A DNA stretch of 64,000 bases from NCBI GenBank assembly GCA_016802295.1, contig JAESIW010000138.1:381904-445903 (forward strand). The letters run 5' to 3'. Source of the stretch: Brachionus rotundiformis. Lineage: Eukaryota > Rotifera > Eurotatoria > Ploima > Brachionidae. The stretch's first letter is position 1, and each line of letters begins with the position of its first letter. Made by a program: the position numbers and the translations under genes. Below are positions 35,117 to 47,971 of this stretch, piece by piece. The notes beneath the pieces were generated by a model. It ran no database searches and was not told the origin of the DNA. It saw only the letters and a list, made by a program, of their open reading frames with translations.

Positions 35117-36459
35117 TAAACTGGTAGAATTTTGTTTTTTTTATTACAAACTAAATAAGTTAATTAAAAGCGATCTAAAACTAAAAAATCTAAGATGTTT
35201 ATATTTTTTTAAATGTGCTTTTTTAAATTTTAGAATTAATTAACAATTAAGCCAAGCTTAATAAACTTAATTACTCTTAATTTTTTTAAAATTTTTTATT
35301 CAGTTTAGTCAAAAAATTATTGCCATGTCGTATTCAAGACTGATTTACTCTTCGTTTTATTTAAATCAATAATAAACTAAAACAATTAGTAAATTTTCAT
35401 TTATAAGCAAAATTATTGTAGTTTAAATTTAGTTTTGGAAAAATTTCTGATCCTTAATTATAAGATAAATTTGTTTTTTTGCTGTTGATTGATAGTTAAA
35501 AAGCATTTAAATTTACTGTTATTTGCTAATTTGATATTTCTTTATCATAAATTAGCCAAGCTTAATAAGCAAAGTTTTCTATTCATTTTTTCTAAAATAA
35601 GTTCAATATTTAAATTTTTGGCTGAATATTGCAAATGCCACTTAATGAATTAGTTCAATTATAATTCATTAAAATTAGGACTAGTAGATGAAAGCCTTAA
35701 AAACTGTTTTTATAATATAAGGTCTAGAATATTAAGAAATTTAACTTAAATATAAATTCAAAGCTTGAATTTAAATAAAAATAATTTAAATTTTAAATAT
35801 CATATTTTAAAAGCTAATTTAAATTGTTCGTAAACAATAAAGAGTTTATTCTAAAATGGTCTGGAATTATTAAAATTATCTTTTTGGTGAGGCATTATAT
35901 CAAAGATTGTTTCACTTGAGAATCATATTTCAATTAAAAATAAAATCAATTTTTGAATATTATGCTTTCTTAAGTTTGTTGATGATTAAGAATAACTAAT
36001 ATCAAAATTAACTAACAAAATAAATACGGTTTTATTTTCGGCTCACTTTTAAATATTGTAAAATTGTTTTATCCAGAATATATATTTAATTTTGATGAAT
36101 CTTTGGTTTATTTTAAATATTTAGATATCTATAAAAAAAAACGAATTAAAACAAACATTTATCAATCATTTGATAATCTATTTGCTGAATATTTATTAAA
36201 AATAATAAGCTTAGAACCGGTTAAAAAAAATTGTATTAAAATAAGGAAAATCTTTGAAATAGAATAAATATTTACAAATTGAATTTTTAGTAAATTATTT
36301 AGATCATAATTATTGCTCAATCAGACTTTAGCAATATTTGGAAGAATTTTTTCCATTAAAAAAAATGTCCACTTTGATCTCAAAGTTAAAAATTAAACTC
36401 GGATAATTTTCTTAAGGGCAATTTTACTAATTAAAAAATACTTTGAAACATAAATTCGT
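35117..36459. other. Intergenic, no gene seen
   Basis: AT-rich spacer between convergent genes. A 67-codon open stretch at 36064-36267 begins at a non-ATG codon and has no recognisable content. Confidence 0.5.
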
Positions 36460-37716
36460 TCATACCGCTTCCATAATTCCATCCATAGCACTTTTAGTTT
36501 CAGTATGAACATATGAATTTTTTTTAATTATTTCATTTTGACTCTTGATGTATAATGATCTATTGTAGGGATTTAATGAAGGATTAAACAAAACAATTCG
36601 AGCAATGTCTCGAAAGTTTTGACCAAAAAAGCAGTAAATTACAAAATTTATACAACAATTTATTGCTGCAAGCAAATCACAAAATGGTTTTGTTATATGG
36701 AACCATTTTTTTTCCGCATGAGCAGTTGCCAATATGTTTAAAACCAAGTAAGGAAATTGGCATATAAAAAATGCTAAAACTACTGCCATTACCATAAGAG
36801 TAATCTTGCGGTCAACTTTAAACGTTGATGCAATAGACGATCGTATCATCAGCGATTTTTTTTGCTTTTTGGCATTTTTTGTATCATGCTGGGTTTTGAT
36901 TCCATTCTTGATTAGAAGTTTGTTGTGATCATATTGACCAAGGAGGTTCTTCTTTCGTTTCTTAGCTTCAATCATTTTCTTGACTATTCCGATATTGACA
37001 AACAAAAGAATGCCAAAAGGCAGCCCATAGACAAATATTATGTAGCCGTACTTTCTCATTATTTGGTTAAATATATAATGTTTGCCGAATTTGGTCATCC
37101 GAGCCTGATAATATGTACGATTGGTCCCAGAAACCTGAGCAAAAGACTCGATCTCGAACCATCTTGGCAAATTATAGACAAAACAGAATATAAAAATGAA
37201 CATAACTGCTCTAAAAGTGTTCTTCATTGTGCAAATACTGTCCGCTTTTAGTGGCCATGTGACATAAATCCACCGATCTACTGTCACTGCTACGGTCAAA
37301 TAAATTGCATAAAGTTGAAAAGTGGTGAATATAGGACTCCAAATTCCATAAATCAAATTAATAAAACTTTCATAAGGATGAATATCAGTGATCTGAGGCT
37401 GGTGAACATTTTTGATAAAGTATTCATAAGAGACCAAATATCTTAGCGAATAGAGTAAAATGAAATTTACCAGACAAACCATGTTGGCTATAGATAATGT
37501 GGTTAAATAGACATTAGTTGAAAAATTTCTCATCCGCGGATGAAGCAATACTACTATGGTAAATCCGTTTAGTATTAAGCCTATTAAAGCAATTGGTAAA
37601 ACTATCCATCCGTATACAAATAATCTGATGTCAACTATCAAAATTTTTTCTTGATCGCTCAAAAAATCTGAATAATTGTTAGACGTGGTCGAGTAAGTAG
37701 TGAAATTACCAACCAT
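36460..37716 (-). CDS. Rhodopsin-class GPCR, FMRFamide/neuropeptide-receptor-like (418 aa)
   Basis: This is a single coding exon starting at an ATG (37716). The N-terminus has two N-glycosylation sequons (NFT, NYS). Seven spans are visible: LNGFTIVVLLHP in TM1, NVYLTTLSIANMVCL in TM2, DRW in place of DRY after TM3 (147-149), TM4, GYIIFVYGLPFGILLF in TM5, VVLAFFICQFPYLVLNI in TM6, and INCCINFVIYCFFGQNFRD in TM7. TM7 has N-F-x-x-Y in place of NPxxY, which is common in peptide receptors. The sequence style fits the FMRFamide/myosuppressin-type receptors of invertebrates, which couple neuropeptides to G proteins at the plasma membrane. The ligand cannot be told. The cysteine at the top of TM3 and its partner in loop 2 are both absent. 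Loop 3 is long and very basic. An acceptor-like TTAG lies 16 nt upstream of the ATG. Confidence 0.9.
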   Translation of the reverse strand: MVGNFTTYSTTSNNYSDFLSDQEKILIVDIRLFVYGWIVLPIALIGLILNGFTIVVLLHPRMRNFSTNVYLTTLSIANMVCLVNFILLYSLRYLVSYEYFIKNVHQPQITDIHPYESFINLIYGIWSPIFTTFQLYAIYLTVAVTVDRWIYVTWPLKADSICTMKNTFRAVMFIFIFCFVYNLPRWFEIESFAQVSGTNRTYYQARMTKFGKHYIFNQIMRKYGYIIFVYGLPFGILLFVNIGIVKKMIEAKKRKKNLLGQYDHNKLLIKNGIKTQHDTKNAKKQKKSLMIRSSIASTFKVDRKITLMVMAVVLAFFICQFPYLVLNILATAHAEKKWFHITKPFCDLLAAINCCINFVIYCFFGQNFRDIARIVLFNPSLNPYNRSLYIKSQNEIIKKNSYVHTETKSAMDGIMEAV

Positions 37717-40700
37717 TTTTGGATTATTTTGGCTAATTATTACTTTAAAATATCATTAAATATTTGTTTTTTATCTAAAAATAGTTAGATGATTGCATAA
37801 AATCAATACTTAAGGGTTATTTTAATGAACAATCTTGAAGCTATTTGATTAATAGCTTTCAAAAGTTTGATTGATTCAAATAATTATCTTTTTTTGAATA
37901 GATAAGCTATTTGAATTAGATAAAAGACCGATCGTGTGAAGAGAAATTTTCCTAAAATTAGGGAAGTATCTGATATTTAAATTCCTATTTAGCCAAATTA
38001 AAAAATTATGAAATTAATATCATTTATTTTAAATAAATAAGCGGAATTATTCAAAATGTAGTATTCGATAATTTTTGAATAGTATCAAGTTATTCAGCCT
38101 AAATAATGTCACATTGAATTGTTCCATCATGACTTTTTATTAAATTTAATTATATTTCTGATATTTTTAATTAAATTACTTATAAAAAAATAGTGTTCTA
38201 AAGACTTACCGGCACAAATGATCAGAACGAGTTCTTTTCTTGGCAAATCGGGGTCGATTTGTTCAGTTTTTATTCTCATTTAACAGGAACTAAATAGATT
38301 ATATAATCGATACAAATTGAGTTCTAACAGCTTATCCACGAATGACGCAATCGAACTCAATCGGTTCGATTTGCTCAATGAGCCTTAATTTCACAGTAAA
38401 TGAAGATTTTCCTAAACAAAATTTAACCCAATTCCCTAAATAAATTAGACGCCTGAAAATTATATTTGCAAAAAATTGGACTCCAGGGTCGAATTTGTTT
38501 TAGTTTATTTTGAGAAATAAATAATCAAAAAATTGATATATTTTGTATATTATATTTTGTTGATGAAAATCTAAACAAACTTGATAGACAATCTCAGTAA
38601 GTCGAAATAGAAAAAATAGAAAAATTTTTTTTTAATAATCTAGCGGAACAATTCATTCAATACGCCTTTTGAATTTGGATTAATGGATTTTTCTAATGAG
38701 CATTTGCCGCTATTGAATTTAAATTTAAAAATAAATATATTGACTTTAATAATCAGTCTGATTTATCTCTTGAACTGGATGACTAATTTCCGTCGCAAAA
38801 TTAGATTTAAAGTATCTTTTTATTAGTTTAATTTAAATTTAATCAAAATTTATCTGTCATTTAAGTTCTTCAAGTAAATTTTCTTAATTTATGTATTTAT
38901 ACTTAGGAAATTAGAAGTCTATCTTAAAAATGACTATTACTATATATTAATTCATTAGATTAAATTAAAAATTTGTATTTCTAATAAAAAATACGCAGAA
39001 ATTCTTCAAATTTAAAATCCAGATTTATCAGAGTTTTTTTCTTTGATTAAAAATTTTGTCATGCATTGATAAAAGATCTTGATTTCAACAATCAATAATT
39101 TTATTCAAAATCTTAAATCTTCTGAAAAATTCTAAGCCTTATGCTTCAATTCTCTTAGTATATTTTAATTAAAATTTTAATTAAAACACAATAAAAAAAT
39201 TGCTTGAAAATCATCACATGAGATTTTAGACATTTGCTTTACCTAAGACTTACCTTATAAATTAATAAAAAATACGGAACAAGAAGGCTTTTTAAATTAG
39301 CTTGCTTTACGTTATTACGGATTAAGTGAATCCTAGATGAGTTTAAAAAAAAACATTTCTATTTTTATTAAACATATAAAAAAAACTGAATATGAATACT
39401 CTAAAATAACTCATTAAAACTAAAAAAGTGTTTCAGTTCAAGCTTTTTTATAAGAATTAATTAACAAGAAAAGAAATATGCTTTTACTTGCTATTTATTT
39501 GGAGATAATGTTGATAAAAAATGGCTTTTAATTCGAAATTAATAATTTTAATTTAACATCTAATAGAACTATAAAATTTCATTTTTTAAATTAAATAAAG
39601 AAACAAAATTGCTATGGGATTTGAATTTTATTTTCTAAAAAAAATATATTTTTAATAATTATTTTATTCATATTACTGATTAATTCCTGTACATTCAGAT
39701 AATAAGTTACCAATTAACTACTAATCGTATTGATTACAGCTATTTATTTTATTTCACCTAGAATGATGTCTTTGTAATAGAAATGAAGAGGAAATTTAAT
39801 TAATTATGGAATGTAATCAAGAGAAAAATATCATTAAGTTTTAACTAATTAACCTAAATGGTTTAAAAATTTTTGCGATGGCTTAAAATAATTTTAAATG
39901 TGGTAATTATTTAGATAACTCTGATGTTAAGTCTAAAAATAAAATATCAATCAGTCTCATCCACTTTTTAAAGTACTCCTACAAATTCAGAAAATTAATG
40001 TAGTGAAACAGAAAAAAGCATTTTTTCGATTTATATGATTTTCTTATGTATATTTAAATCGATCTTTGAAAAATTATATTTTAAAATTAATTTTTAAATA
40101 TAATTTCTATGATTAATAAAAGGAAAGATTAATTAAAAACATGCAAATCGATTAAAAAAATAATAAAGATTAATAAGAATCCTAAAAATAATTTTCGTAT
40201 TAGACGAATTATGGATAATTCTTGTAATTTCTATCAAACAATTGCCAAAAAAATCTTAAAAAGCAAAGAAAAAATAATTTTTTTTTAATTTATTTTAATG
40301 TCTAAAGACTCGTAAAGAAAGCATCACGAAAATTGTTTGGTAATCCATGGAATTGGCTGTATTCTCATGTAAATTGAAATTTTAATTTTTTTCAAAAATT
40401 ACAAAGTTATTGTCACATAACTGTAATCTCCTAAAAGCAGCTTTTTTTTGCTAAGATATTTTTTTAAGATTTGTTTTTCAGAATAGAAGACAAACTGGTT
40501 TAAAATTGAATTACTTTCTTATGATATGCATTAGAAAAACACTAATCTCATATTATAATTATTTTCAAGCTTTTTTAAGCAATCATTCAAAAAATATCTT
40601 AGGAATAGACTGAATATATAAGTCTCAATTTGCCTAGTTGTCAAAAATTGAATAAAGAAAATTATTAAACCGAAAATAGGATAGAACCTATATGATGCTA

Positions 40701-43700
40701 TTAAAAAAAATATTAGTGTATAAAAAGCACTCAATAAGTAAATCAAATTTTAATAATTCAATAGGTATATTTAAATTAAAATAATTGATTATCTCAAACA
40801 AAGTGAAAATTCAAATATTTTCATCACTAATCTAATTTTAAATTTTATTTGCGTCATTTGAAGTAATATCATATAAAATGAGAAATAAATATTTATTTTA
40901 AATCTAGTGTAAACTTGGGAATGGGTTGTCAGAAGGATATTAAAGTAATTTTTAGTGAGGTAATAAACATGGTGATTTTTTTCCAACAAATAATTTGTTA
41001 AAAATTGACTTTATATCATAAAAAATTATCATTATCAACATTAGATTAAGGTAATTAAAAAACCTGACACCTAAAATAAATATTTATCTAAAAAGTCAAA
41101 AATAAACTTACATAAATGTATTCTTGTATTTACAAAATACTCACACTTAGAAAAAAAAACTCCGTTAGCGATTTTAAATATATATGATTAGATTAATTTA
41201 TAAATTCTTAAAATAGCTCGGTTTCAAGCTTTCTTGCTCCCAATTAAAAGCATGCTTACGTGTTTTAGAAAATTTTCCACTATTATCTAATATGCTTTAT
41301 CTAATTAATCTGTCTTACGGAGGCATGCGATTTTTAAAATTGACTATTTTGATAAAATTTGACTAATGGCTTCATGAATCTTTTAAGTTTAGCTTTGTGT
41401 ATTAATTTTTTTCCTAAAGACTTGACATAGATGCCTAATTACTAAAATTATTTTTATAAGTTAAAAGTTTTTTAGCTTGAAAAATAAATTTCCCACTCTT
41501 TATATTTATAATAGTGCCATAAGCTTTATCTAAATTATATTAAAATCAGACAAATAATTTTGATTAATATTTTATGGCGCATGAATGTGTTGATGGTAAA
41601 AAAAAATAATATTTATTTCAACATTAAATAAATTACAAAATTTTAATTAACGGGCTATAGCAGCCTTATAATAATTGTAAAATATCATGATTTATCACCG
41701 CTATAATTAATCCTTTTTTCAATTAAATTTTGAATAAATATTATGTCTAACCAATATGTCAGAATAAAATTTAAATCCCAATCTTGATAACATTTTCCAT
41801 TCTCTAACCCGATTTAATCAAAATTATCTTGCTAATACGGCTTTTACTTATCATCTAGTTTTAAAATAAGATTTAGATAAATATTTTATTTCAGTTTTCA
41901 GTTCATCTAAAAACAATTTCAAACACCTTCTTACCATGAAATTTTTCTACTATACAATTTTTTTCTGATTATTTTAGTCACAATAAATAAAACTTTGATT
42001 CTAAAATATTAAATTACATTATGATGAAAATAAGATTCATTTGTTCATAAAAAACGACATCAATAAAGATACTTGATGCTTTTGTGCTGAATTTTACTTG
42101 CCTTTTTTATTTTAAAATAAAATAGAAATATTGAAAAAAACTTTGAATTGATCTTTGAATAGATAATGAAAAAAGCATGAGTCTCCAGTGTCTTAGTTCT
42201 AAAATATTGATTAAAAAATTTGATATTTCCAAAGATGATAAAGTTACAATCTTTATTTTCAGATTTAATAAATGGCAAGTAAAAGTGGAAGGAAAAAAAC
42301 AAGCAAATCAACTTACTAATACTTTCCGATACCTCTTTCAATCTTATCAATTAAGTCAATTGAGGTATAAAAATGAAAAATAAAAATGAAGTGAAAATTT
42401 TCAATTTTTATATAAAATAATTGACAAATTATTAGAAAAAAATTACAAAAATAACCTAGAAGAGTTTTTTTGTTCAAATTAACTCATCTGAACTAATTGG
42501 TAAAATATTTGGATATCTTAATTTCTGACTCTAGTAGATAAATGATTTATGTTGAAAACAGAATCAAAAAAGCGAGCTTAATGCTGGCAAATGCTGGATT
42601 TTTACTTGAATTTATCTGACCAAAATTGATCCAAATTTTAATTTATTGGTAGATCAATTTTTATCCTTTTAACAATTCTAAATAAATAATTTTGCTGAAT
42701 TTATCCTTAACTTTAACTCAATATACTCAATATGAGTTTTAAACTTAAATTAGTCAATTAATTTTAAAACAATAATTAAAATGGTTGATGATAAGAAATT
42801 TAGTATTTTAAGCAACAAAATCTGTAATCCTATAGGAAACAAAATCTTAAATCAGATCCTGAAAATTAATCCAAATTACCGAAATTTAATTTAGTAAAAT
42901 CTAATCCTGACTGACCACAGGCGGCGTATTAGTTTGCCAGTTATTATGAGAAAAATTTTCCGCTGTCTCAAATAATAATCATTTGGGTTTATTTTACTGT
43001 TATTGTTTTCATGGCAAATTAGACACTGATTAATCATTTTTAGTATTCTTTGTGACAATTTATTCAAGTGTAATCTTTAATAAAATATTTCCTTTTAGTG
43101 AAAGTTTTTGCGTTTATTTTTCCTTTTAGGAGAATAATCGATCTAATTTGCCAAAACCAACCATATATGCTGAAAAAAGAAATTAATAAACGATTTATCT
43201 ACAAAAATCGCTAAAATCAAATCAAATAAATCATTTATAATATTCGTTAAGTGTTATTAAAATAAAGTGTTTGTACAGCTAGAAATCAATGTAAACATTT
43301 TTTAAAAAAACTAAACTTATCAATCTAATGTCGAATATTTTTTGTTTGAATAATGCCAATCAAGTTTAAGTTTTGGGTGATGATTGAATTGATTAATTCT
43401 TATTGTTTTTAAAAAAAAAAATGAAAAATTTAAATTCGCAATTAATCAAAAGTCTATGGTAATTTAGCACAGTCTAAAAAAATATTCTCAATTAAATTTG
43501 TCTTCCTAGAAACAAAACTTTCTCTCTCCGTCAGATTCAAAAGATTTTGTCAATCTAACAATGTTTCAGTTAGTTAAAAAAATCTTAAAACTAATCTTAA
43601 TGATAATATGACAATTTTGAATTATTTTTTTGAATGTGAAATAAGACTAAAAACAGAAAAATCATGTTTTAAAACTAAAAATATTTTTATTATAAATACA

Positions 43701-45907
43701 CTTTTTATGTTTATATTTTTTAATAAAATAACAGCATTTCTTATTTATAATCAAAAAATTCTATGTCTAAATATATACAAAATTAAAATAAATAAATTGA
43801 CAATAAATGTGAAATATTAATAAAGGTAAATGTAAAAATCTCTAATTGATGTATTTTATCAAACAAAATAAAATAAAAAAATCAATTAAAAAATTGAATA
43901 TTGAATTGATAATTTAAAATATCTTTTTTGAAGAAAATTTTGTATTATATATAAATTTTTTATGAGTACTTAAATATAGAAAAAAATTAATGTAGCTTTC
44001 ATCGACATTACTCTTGAATGTATATTTAAAAAGCAAAAATAATTATCTTATTTTTAAATAATTTATATCTAGGAAAATGTTTACAAAATGAATTGTATTT
44101 TGATTTTATTTTTTTTTAATAGTGAAATGGAAAAATAATTCATTTAAAAAAAAATTACTTTTTCTTATAAATATTCGTTAATGATAAAAAAAGATATTTA
44201 TTATAGATTTTCAAAATTAATTTCATACATAACAAAATAAAAAAAAAATCAAAAACTTAAATTATTTGATTAATAAAAACTATGTTTATTTACAAAAAAT
44301 CAATAAACTAAATTCTATGGAAATTAGCCAAACAAGTTAAAACGATCTGGTGTCGCGATGCTCGATTCACAAGTACAAGATAAAGACATAGATAAAAGCG
44401 AGCCAGAAAAACCAAACAGTTACCGAATTAGAAAAAATTTTCAATCTAAAAGATAGTTCAATAATTCAAAAGAAATTATAAGAAATAACTGAATTTTGAT
44501 TTAATTATTGATATTAGAATTTATTTCCTTTCTTATTTATTACTTAATAATTTTCTTATTAACAATTATTTAATACTTTTCTACCAATTTTTTATTTTCT
44601 TAAGTATTGTATTCTCTTTATAAATACTTTCAATCTAATTTAATCAGAAAAGCTAAAACTTTAAACATAATTCTTTGAAATATAGTACGCTTTATTTTAC
44701 AGTGTACTGTGACGTGGTCGGAAACGGTCTTTGCCAAAGAATAAATACATTACTAATTTTCAATGCCTAAATAAATTTAATTACAATATTTAATTTTCAG
44801 ATCGATTTCTAAGGTAAAATTCCCATGACTGAATAAACCATTATTATATAATTATGTAACTGTAATTAATAAAATAATATTTTTCTCAGTCCCCAAATAA
44901 TTAAACATCCTCTTCGAACATACATTTTTGTAATAGCTTTCTTTATTATTAATAATATAATTAAACATCATATGAATTTTTTTATTCTGAAACTATCAAA
45001 AAATCATATTTAATAACAAATCGTCAACAAAAATACATTATCTTCTAGAACAAATAAAAGGCGTAAAATATTATAAAATATGGGTTTAAATTTGCTCTTT
45101 GAATTTGTTAAATAAACCTGAGAAAATCGAGTGCGCAATATTATTTAGAGTTAATAAAAAAATTCTTATAACTTGTAGCAAAACGGATTAAGAATAATAA
45201 TAATTCTAAAGTGTAATTTAATTTATTTTGATATTTAGATCTAAACAAAGCTGAAAAATATTAATTAGTCGCTAATACTTCATCATTTTTCAAATTGAGT
45301 AAAAGAAAGACTAAATTGTATGTTAATAAAAATAAAAATAAAATATGTATCATAATGTAATTTAATTTTCTATTTTTCTATTATTAATAGACAATTTAAT
45401 TAATCAAGATGAAATTATTAATTAATTAAGGTATTAATAATTGTTGCTTAAAAATAGAAATAATTTTCCGTTCAAGACTAAATCATCTAATTAATCATTT
45501 TATTTAAAATTCCATAATTTCATCACCTAAAAAATATTTTAAATGACTTTAATTAAATTAGAAAAGCTAGACATATGTCATTTATTCTAATTCATAAAAT
45601 GTTGTCTTATTATTTAATAAACAAATCACAATTTGAAAAACATGATTTTGTCATGTGCTAGACATAATTTTGATAGATAAGCTTCTACCAGTTAGGTTTA
45701 AAATTATTAAATCTTGTTTAATTAAAAGATTAATTCCTAATCGTTGACGTCATGTAATAACTTAATAAGTTTTCTTTCCGCATTTGGAAATTTTTAGAAA
45801 ATTCTCCATATAACTAAAAAATAATCAGATTTTTTTACTCAATAAAAATAAAAAATTTAATTTTGTGAAATTTTTTATTGGAAAAATAAAATGTAAAAAT
45901 TTTGCTA
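37717..45907. other. Gene-poor stretch of about 8.2 kb
   Basis: Mostly AT-rich with frequent stops. Two features stand out. One is a less AT-rich island at 38210-38400 ending in a strong minus-strand donor. The other is a 32-codon ATG-TAG frame at 44358-44456 (starting MLDSQVQDKDIDKSEPEK) in a slightly GC-richer patch. Other open stretches here begin at non-ATG codons or are simple Lys/Asn/Phe/Ile-rich sequence, and I do not support them. Confidence 0.5.
38210..38400 (-). other. Candidate 5' untranslated exon of the GPCR gene
   Basis: On the minus strand this GC-richer island ends in GTGCCG/GTAAGT, a textbook donor at 38209. The first acceptor before the GPCR start is AATTAG at 37733-37734, which would give an intron of about 480 nt. 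The upstream limit of the exon is a guess. Confidence 0.35.
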
Positions 45908-47971
45908 TTAAAATTTTAGCCTCCTTATAAGCAACGAGTTCGAAGATAAATTGTTCAGATTTGAGTTTACCATAATTTCATTAAAACTCGACTTGCTATA
46001 AACATTTGTCAATCCATTTGTTCCACTAATAAAGACATTGGATTTACATGGAGTCAATTTGTTCAAATTAAAGTTTGTTTCATATAATCTATTATTTGAA
46101 TTACTCAGTTGATTAATTTTTTTTTTCTGCTGATTCATCAAATATTTATTTAGAAAATTATTTGATCTATCTTTACTCTTATATTTGATCAGCTCACCAA
46201 TTTCTGGTATGACGTTATTGTTAATGACCGAATCAGCTTGGTTTTCATTGTCTTGATATTCATTAACTCTCGATATGACATTCGAATAGTCCATACTTTC
46301 TATCAAAACTGAAGAATTAGATTGGGAATTTTTAAAAGTTGTATTCTTAATCTTATTAGATGCTAAATTATTTTCATTATTTATACTAAATTCCGATTTT
46401 TTGGTTCGACTTGGTTGTGCAAATGAGCAATTGTTGCTTTTGATGGGCAACTGTAAATCAATTATAGACAATTCTCTTTCTTTATAGCTTGGGTTATTAC
46501 TTGGTTGATTTGGATTATAGGGCAAATAATTGCCAAATGTATTTGCTTGAGCTTTGTCATTGTTACCAGAAAGGTTCGAGTTCAAACCGGGTGTTGTTGA
46601 ATGATTTTGTCGGGCTCTGTTCGCATCGCTGTGAGGATTATTACCCCAGTATCCATCAGAGAATTGTGAAGCACCATTTTTGTTGGAATTTGCCACATAG
46701 CGTTTTAAATAAGTCAATTTGGGATGCTTTATCAACTTGGTATCATCATCAAGCACGGAATCAGTTTGAATAGTGAATATTTTGTTTTTTAGAGCAGATC
46801 TGTCGTGTTTTCTGTCAGTCATTTGATGTGAATTATGCGTATCCATAAAGACTAAATTTTGATTTTGCATTGGAAAGACAGATTTTGGATCATCTTTATT
46901 TCTAAATGAACGGGCTGCTTTAATTCCTAAACCTGACTGGTTCTGAACTGTTGGCTGATACTGGCTGAGATTTTTTTTTATTCTGCTCTCTTTGGCTTTG
47001 GAATTTTTGATGAATTTAAAATGGTCGACTCTAAGGTTGGATGTTCTAGTGTCCGATAAATCGCGATTATTATCTAAAGTTGGATCACTTAAATTTTTGT
47101 TTGAGTGTCCAAAGGCTCCTTTAAAATTGTAAAACATTTTAGAGTATATTTTAAGTATTGGGATTTATTTTAAATAAATTAAATTTAAATTTGTTTAAAA
47201 TTATCTTCGAGTAAAAATTATTATGTTATCAAAATAGCTATTTTTTCTTTAAGTGATTAAATTTTTTAAACAATATATCAAAATATAAAAAAACAAAAAA
47301 ATTTTATTGACATATATGACATGATTAGATGACATTATTTTTTTAAATATTCACATTTAGAAATTATTTTATCAGAATATTAAATTTAAAAGAAATTAAA
47401 AAAAAATAAACTGATCACTGACTAGCTATAATGGAAATAAAATTTGAAGAAAACTAAAACTATTAAACAAGCTATTTATCGCAAAAGGTGATAAATGATT
47501 GTAGCTTGATGAATTAATTCTTTTAGTAATCAAATCAAATATATTTACATTTGAATTTGATAAAAGTTTTTTTTGAATTTTTAATTTTGTCCCAAGCTTA
47601 AAACCGATTATTTATGAGCTTGGCAAAAAATTTAATATAAGAATTTTAATGTCTCAAAATAGCAAATAAATAAAAGTTAATTCAATTGTGTGCCATGTTT
47701 AATGAAAGTATTTAAGAAATTAAATAAAAATTAAGGATTTGAGCAAGAGTTAAATAATTAAAGAGAAAAATAACTTTTTGGCCGATTAAAATTGTGCTAA
47801 AATACCTGCCGAGTCTTGCTCATTTTCATGTGACGTTTCATTTTTGTTATTATTTTTCTCTAAAATTGTCAAGTTATAAAATTGTTCCAGACTAATTAAC
47901 TTCTCTTTGGGTATTATGCGATTGTGCATTGAGGACCAATCGATCTCGTCCTGATTGTATTTTAATTCCAT
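45908..47971 (-). CDS. Asn/Ser-rich disordered hypothetical protein (458 aa, 2 exons)
   Basis: Exon 1 is 47971-47806. It starts at ATG with MELKYNQDEIDWSSMHNR and ends GCA G with the donor CAG/GTATTT. Exon 2 is 47118-45908, entered at an AAAG acceptor. Both sides are in phase 1, and the join gives ENEQDSAG/AFGHSNKNLSD. The 687-nt intron is long for this window, so two separate short genes are possible; an ATG at 47137 would serve the second. The product is rich in Asn, Ser, Lys and Gln and has no membrane span or signal peptide. Short ordered-looking pieces are present (KHPKLTYLKRYV; NYLPYNPNQPSNNPSYKE; VIPEIGELIKYKSKDRS). I do not recognise a family. The length of the open frame in such AT-rich DNA argues that it is coding. 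Confidence 0.6.

Noticed and set aside
36064..36267. 67-codon plus-strand frame rich in Lys, Ile and Phe
   Set aside because: It starts at a non-ATG codon, has no splice context and shows the composition of random AT-rich sequence.
36925..37251. 108-codon plus-strand frame
   Set aside because: Antisense to the GPCR, whose seven spans are unmistakable.
42060..42383. Overlapping open frames on both strands (96 and 68 codons)
   Set aside because: Low-complexity, AT-driven composition on both strands; no motif, no signal of coding constraint.
46489..46773. 94-codon plus-strand frame
   Set aside because: Antisense to the Asn/Ser-rich gene; starts without support and has no splice partners.
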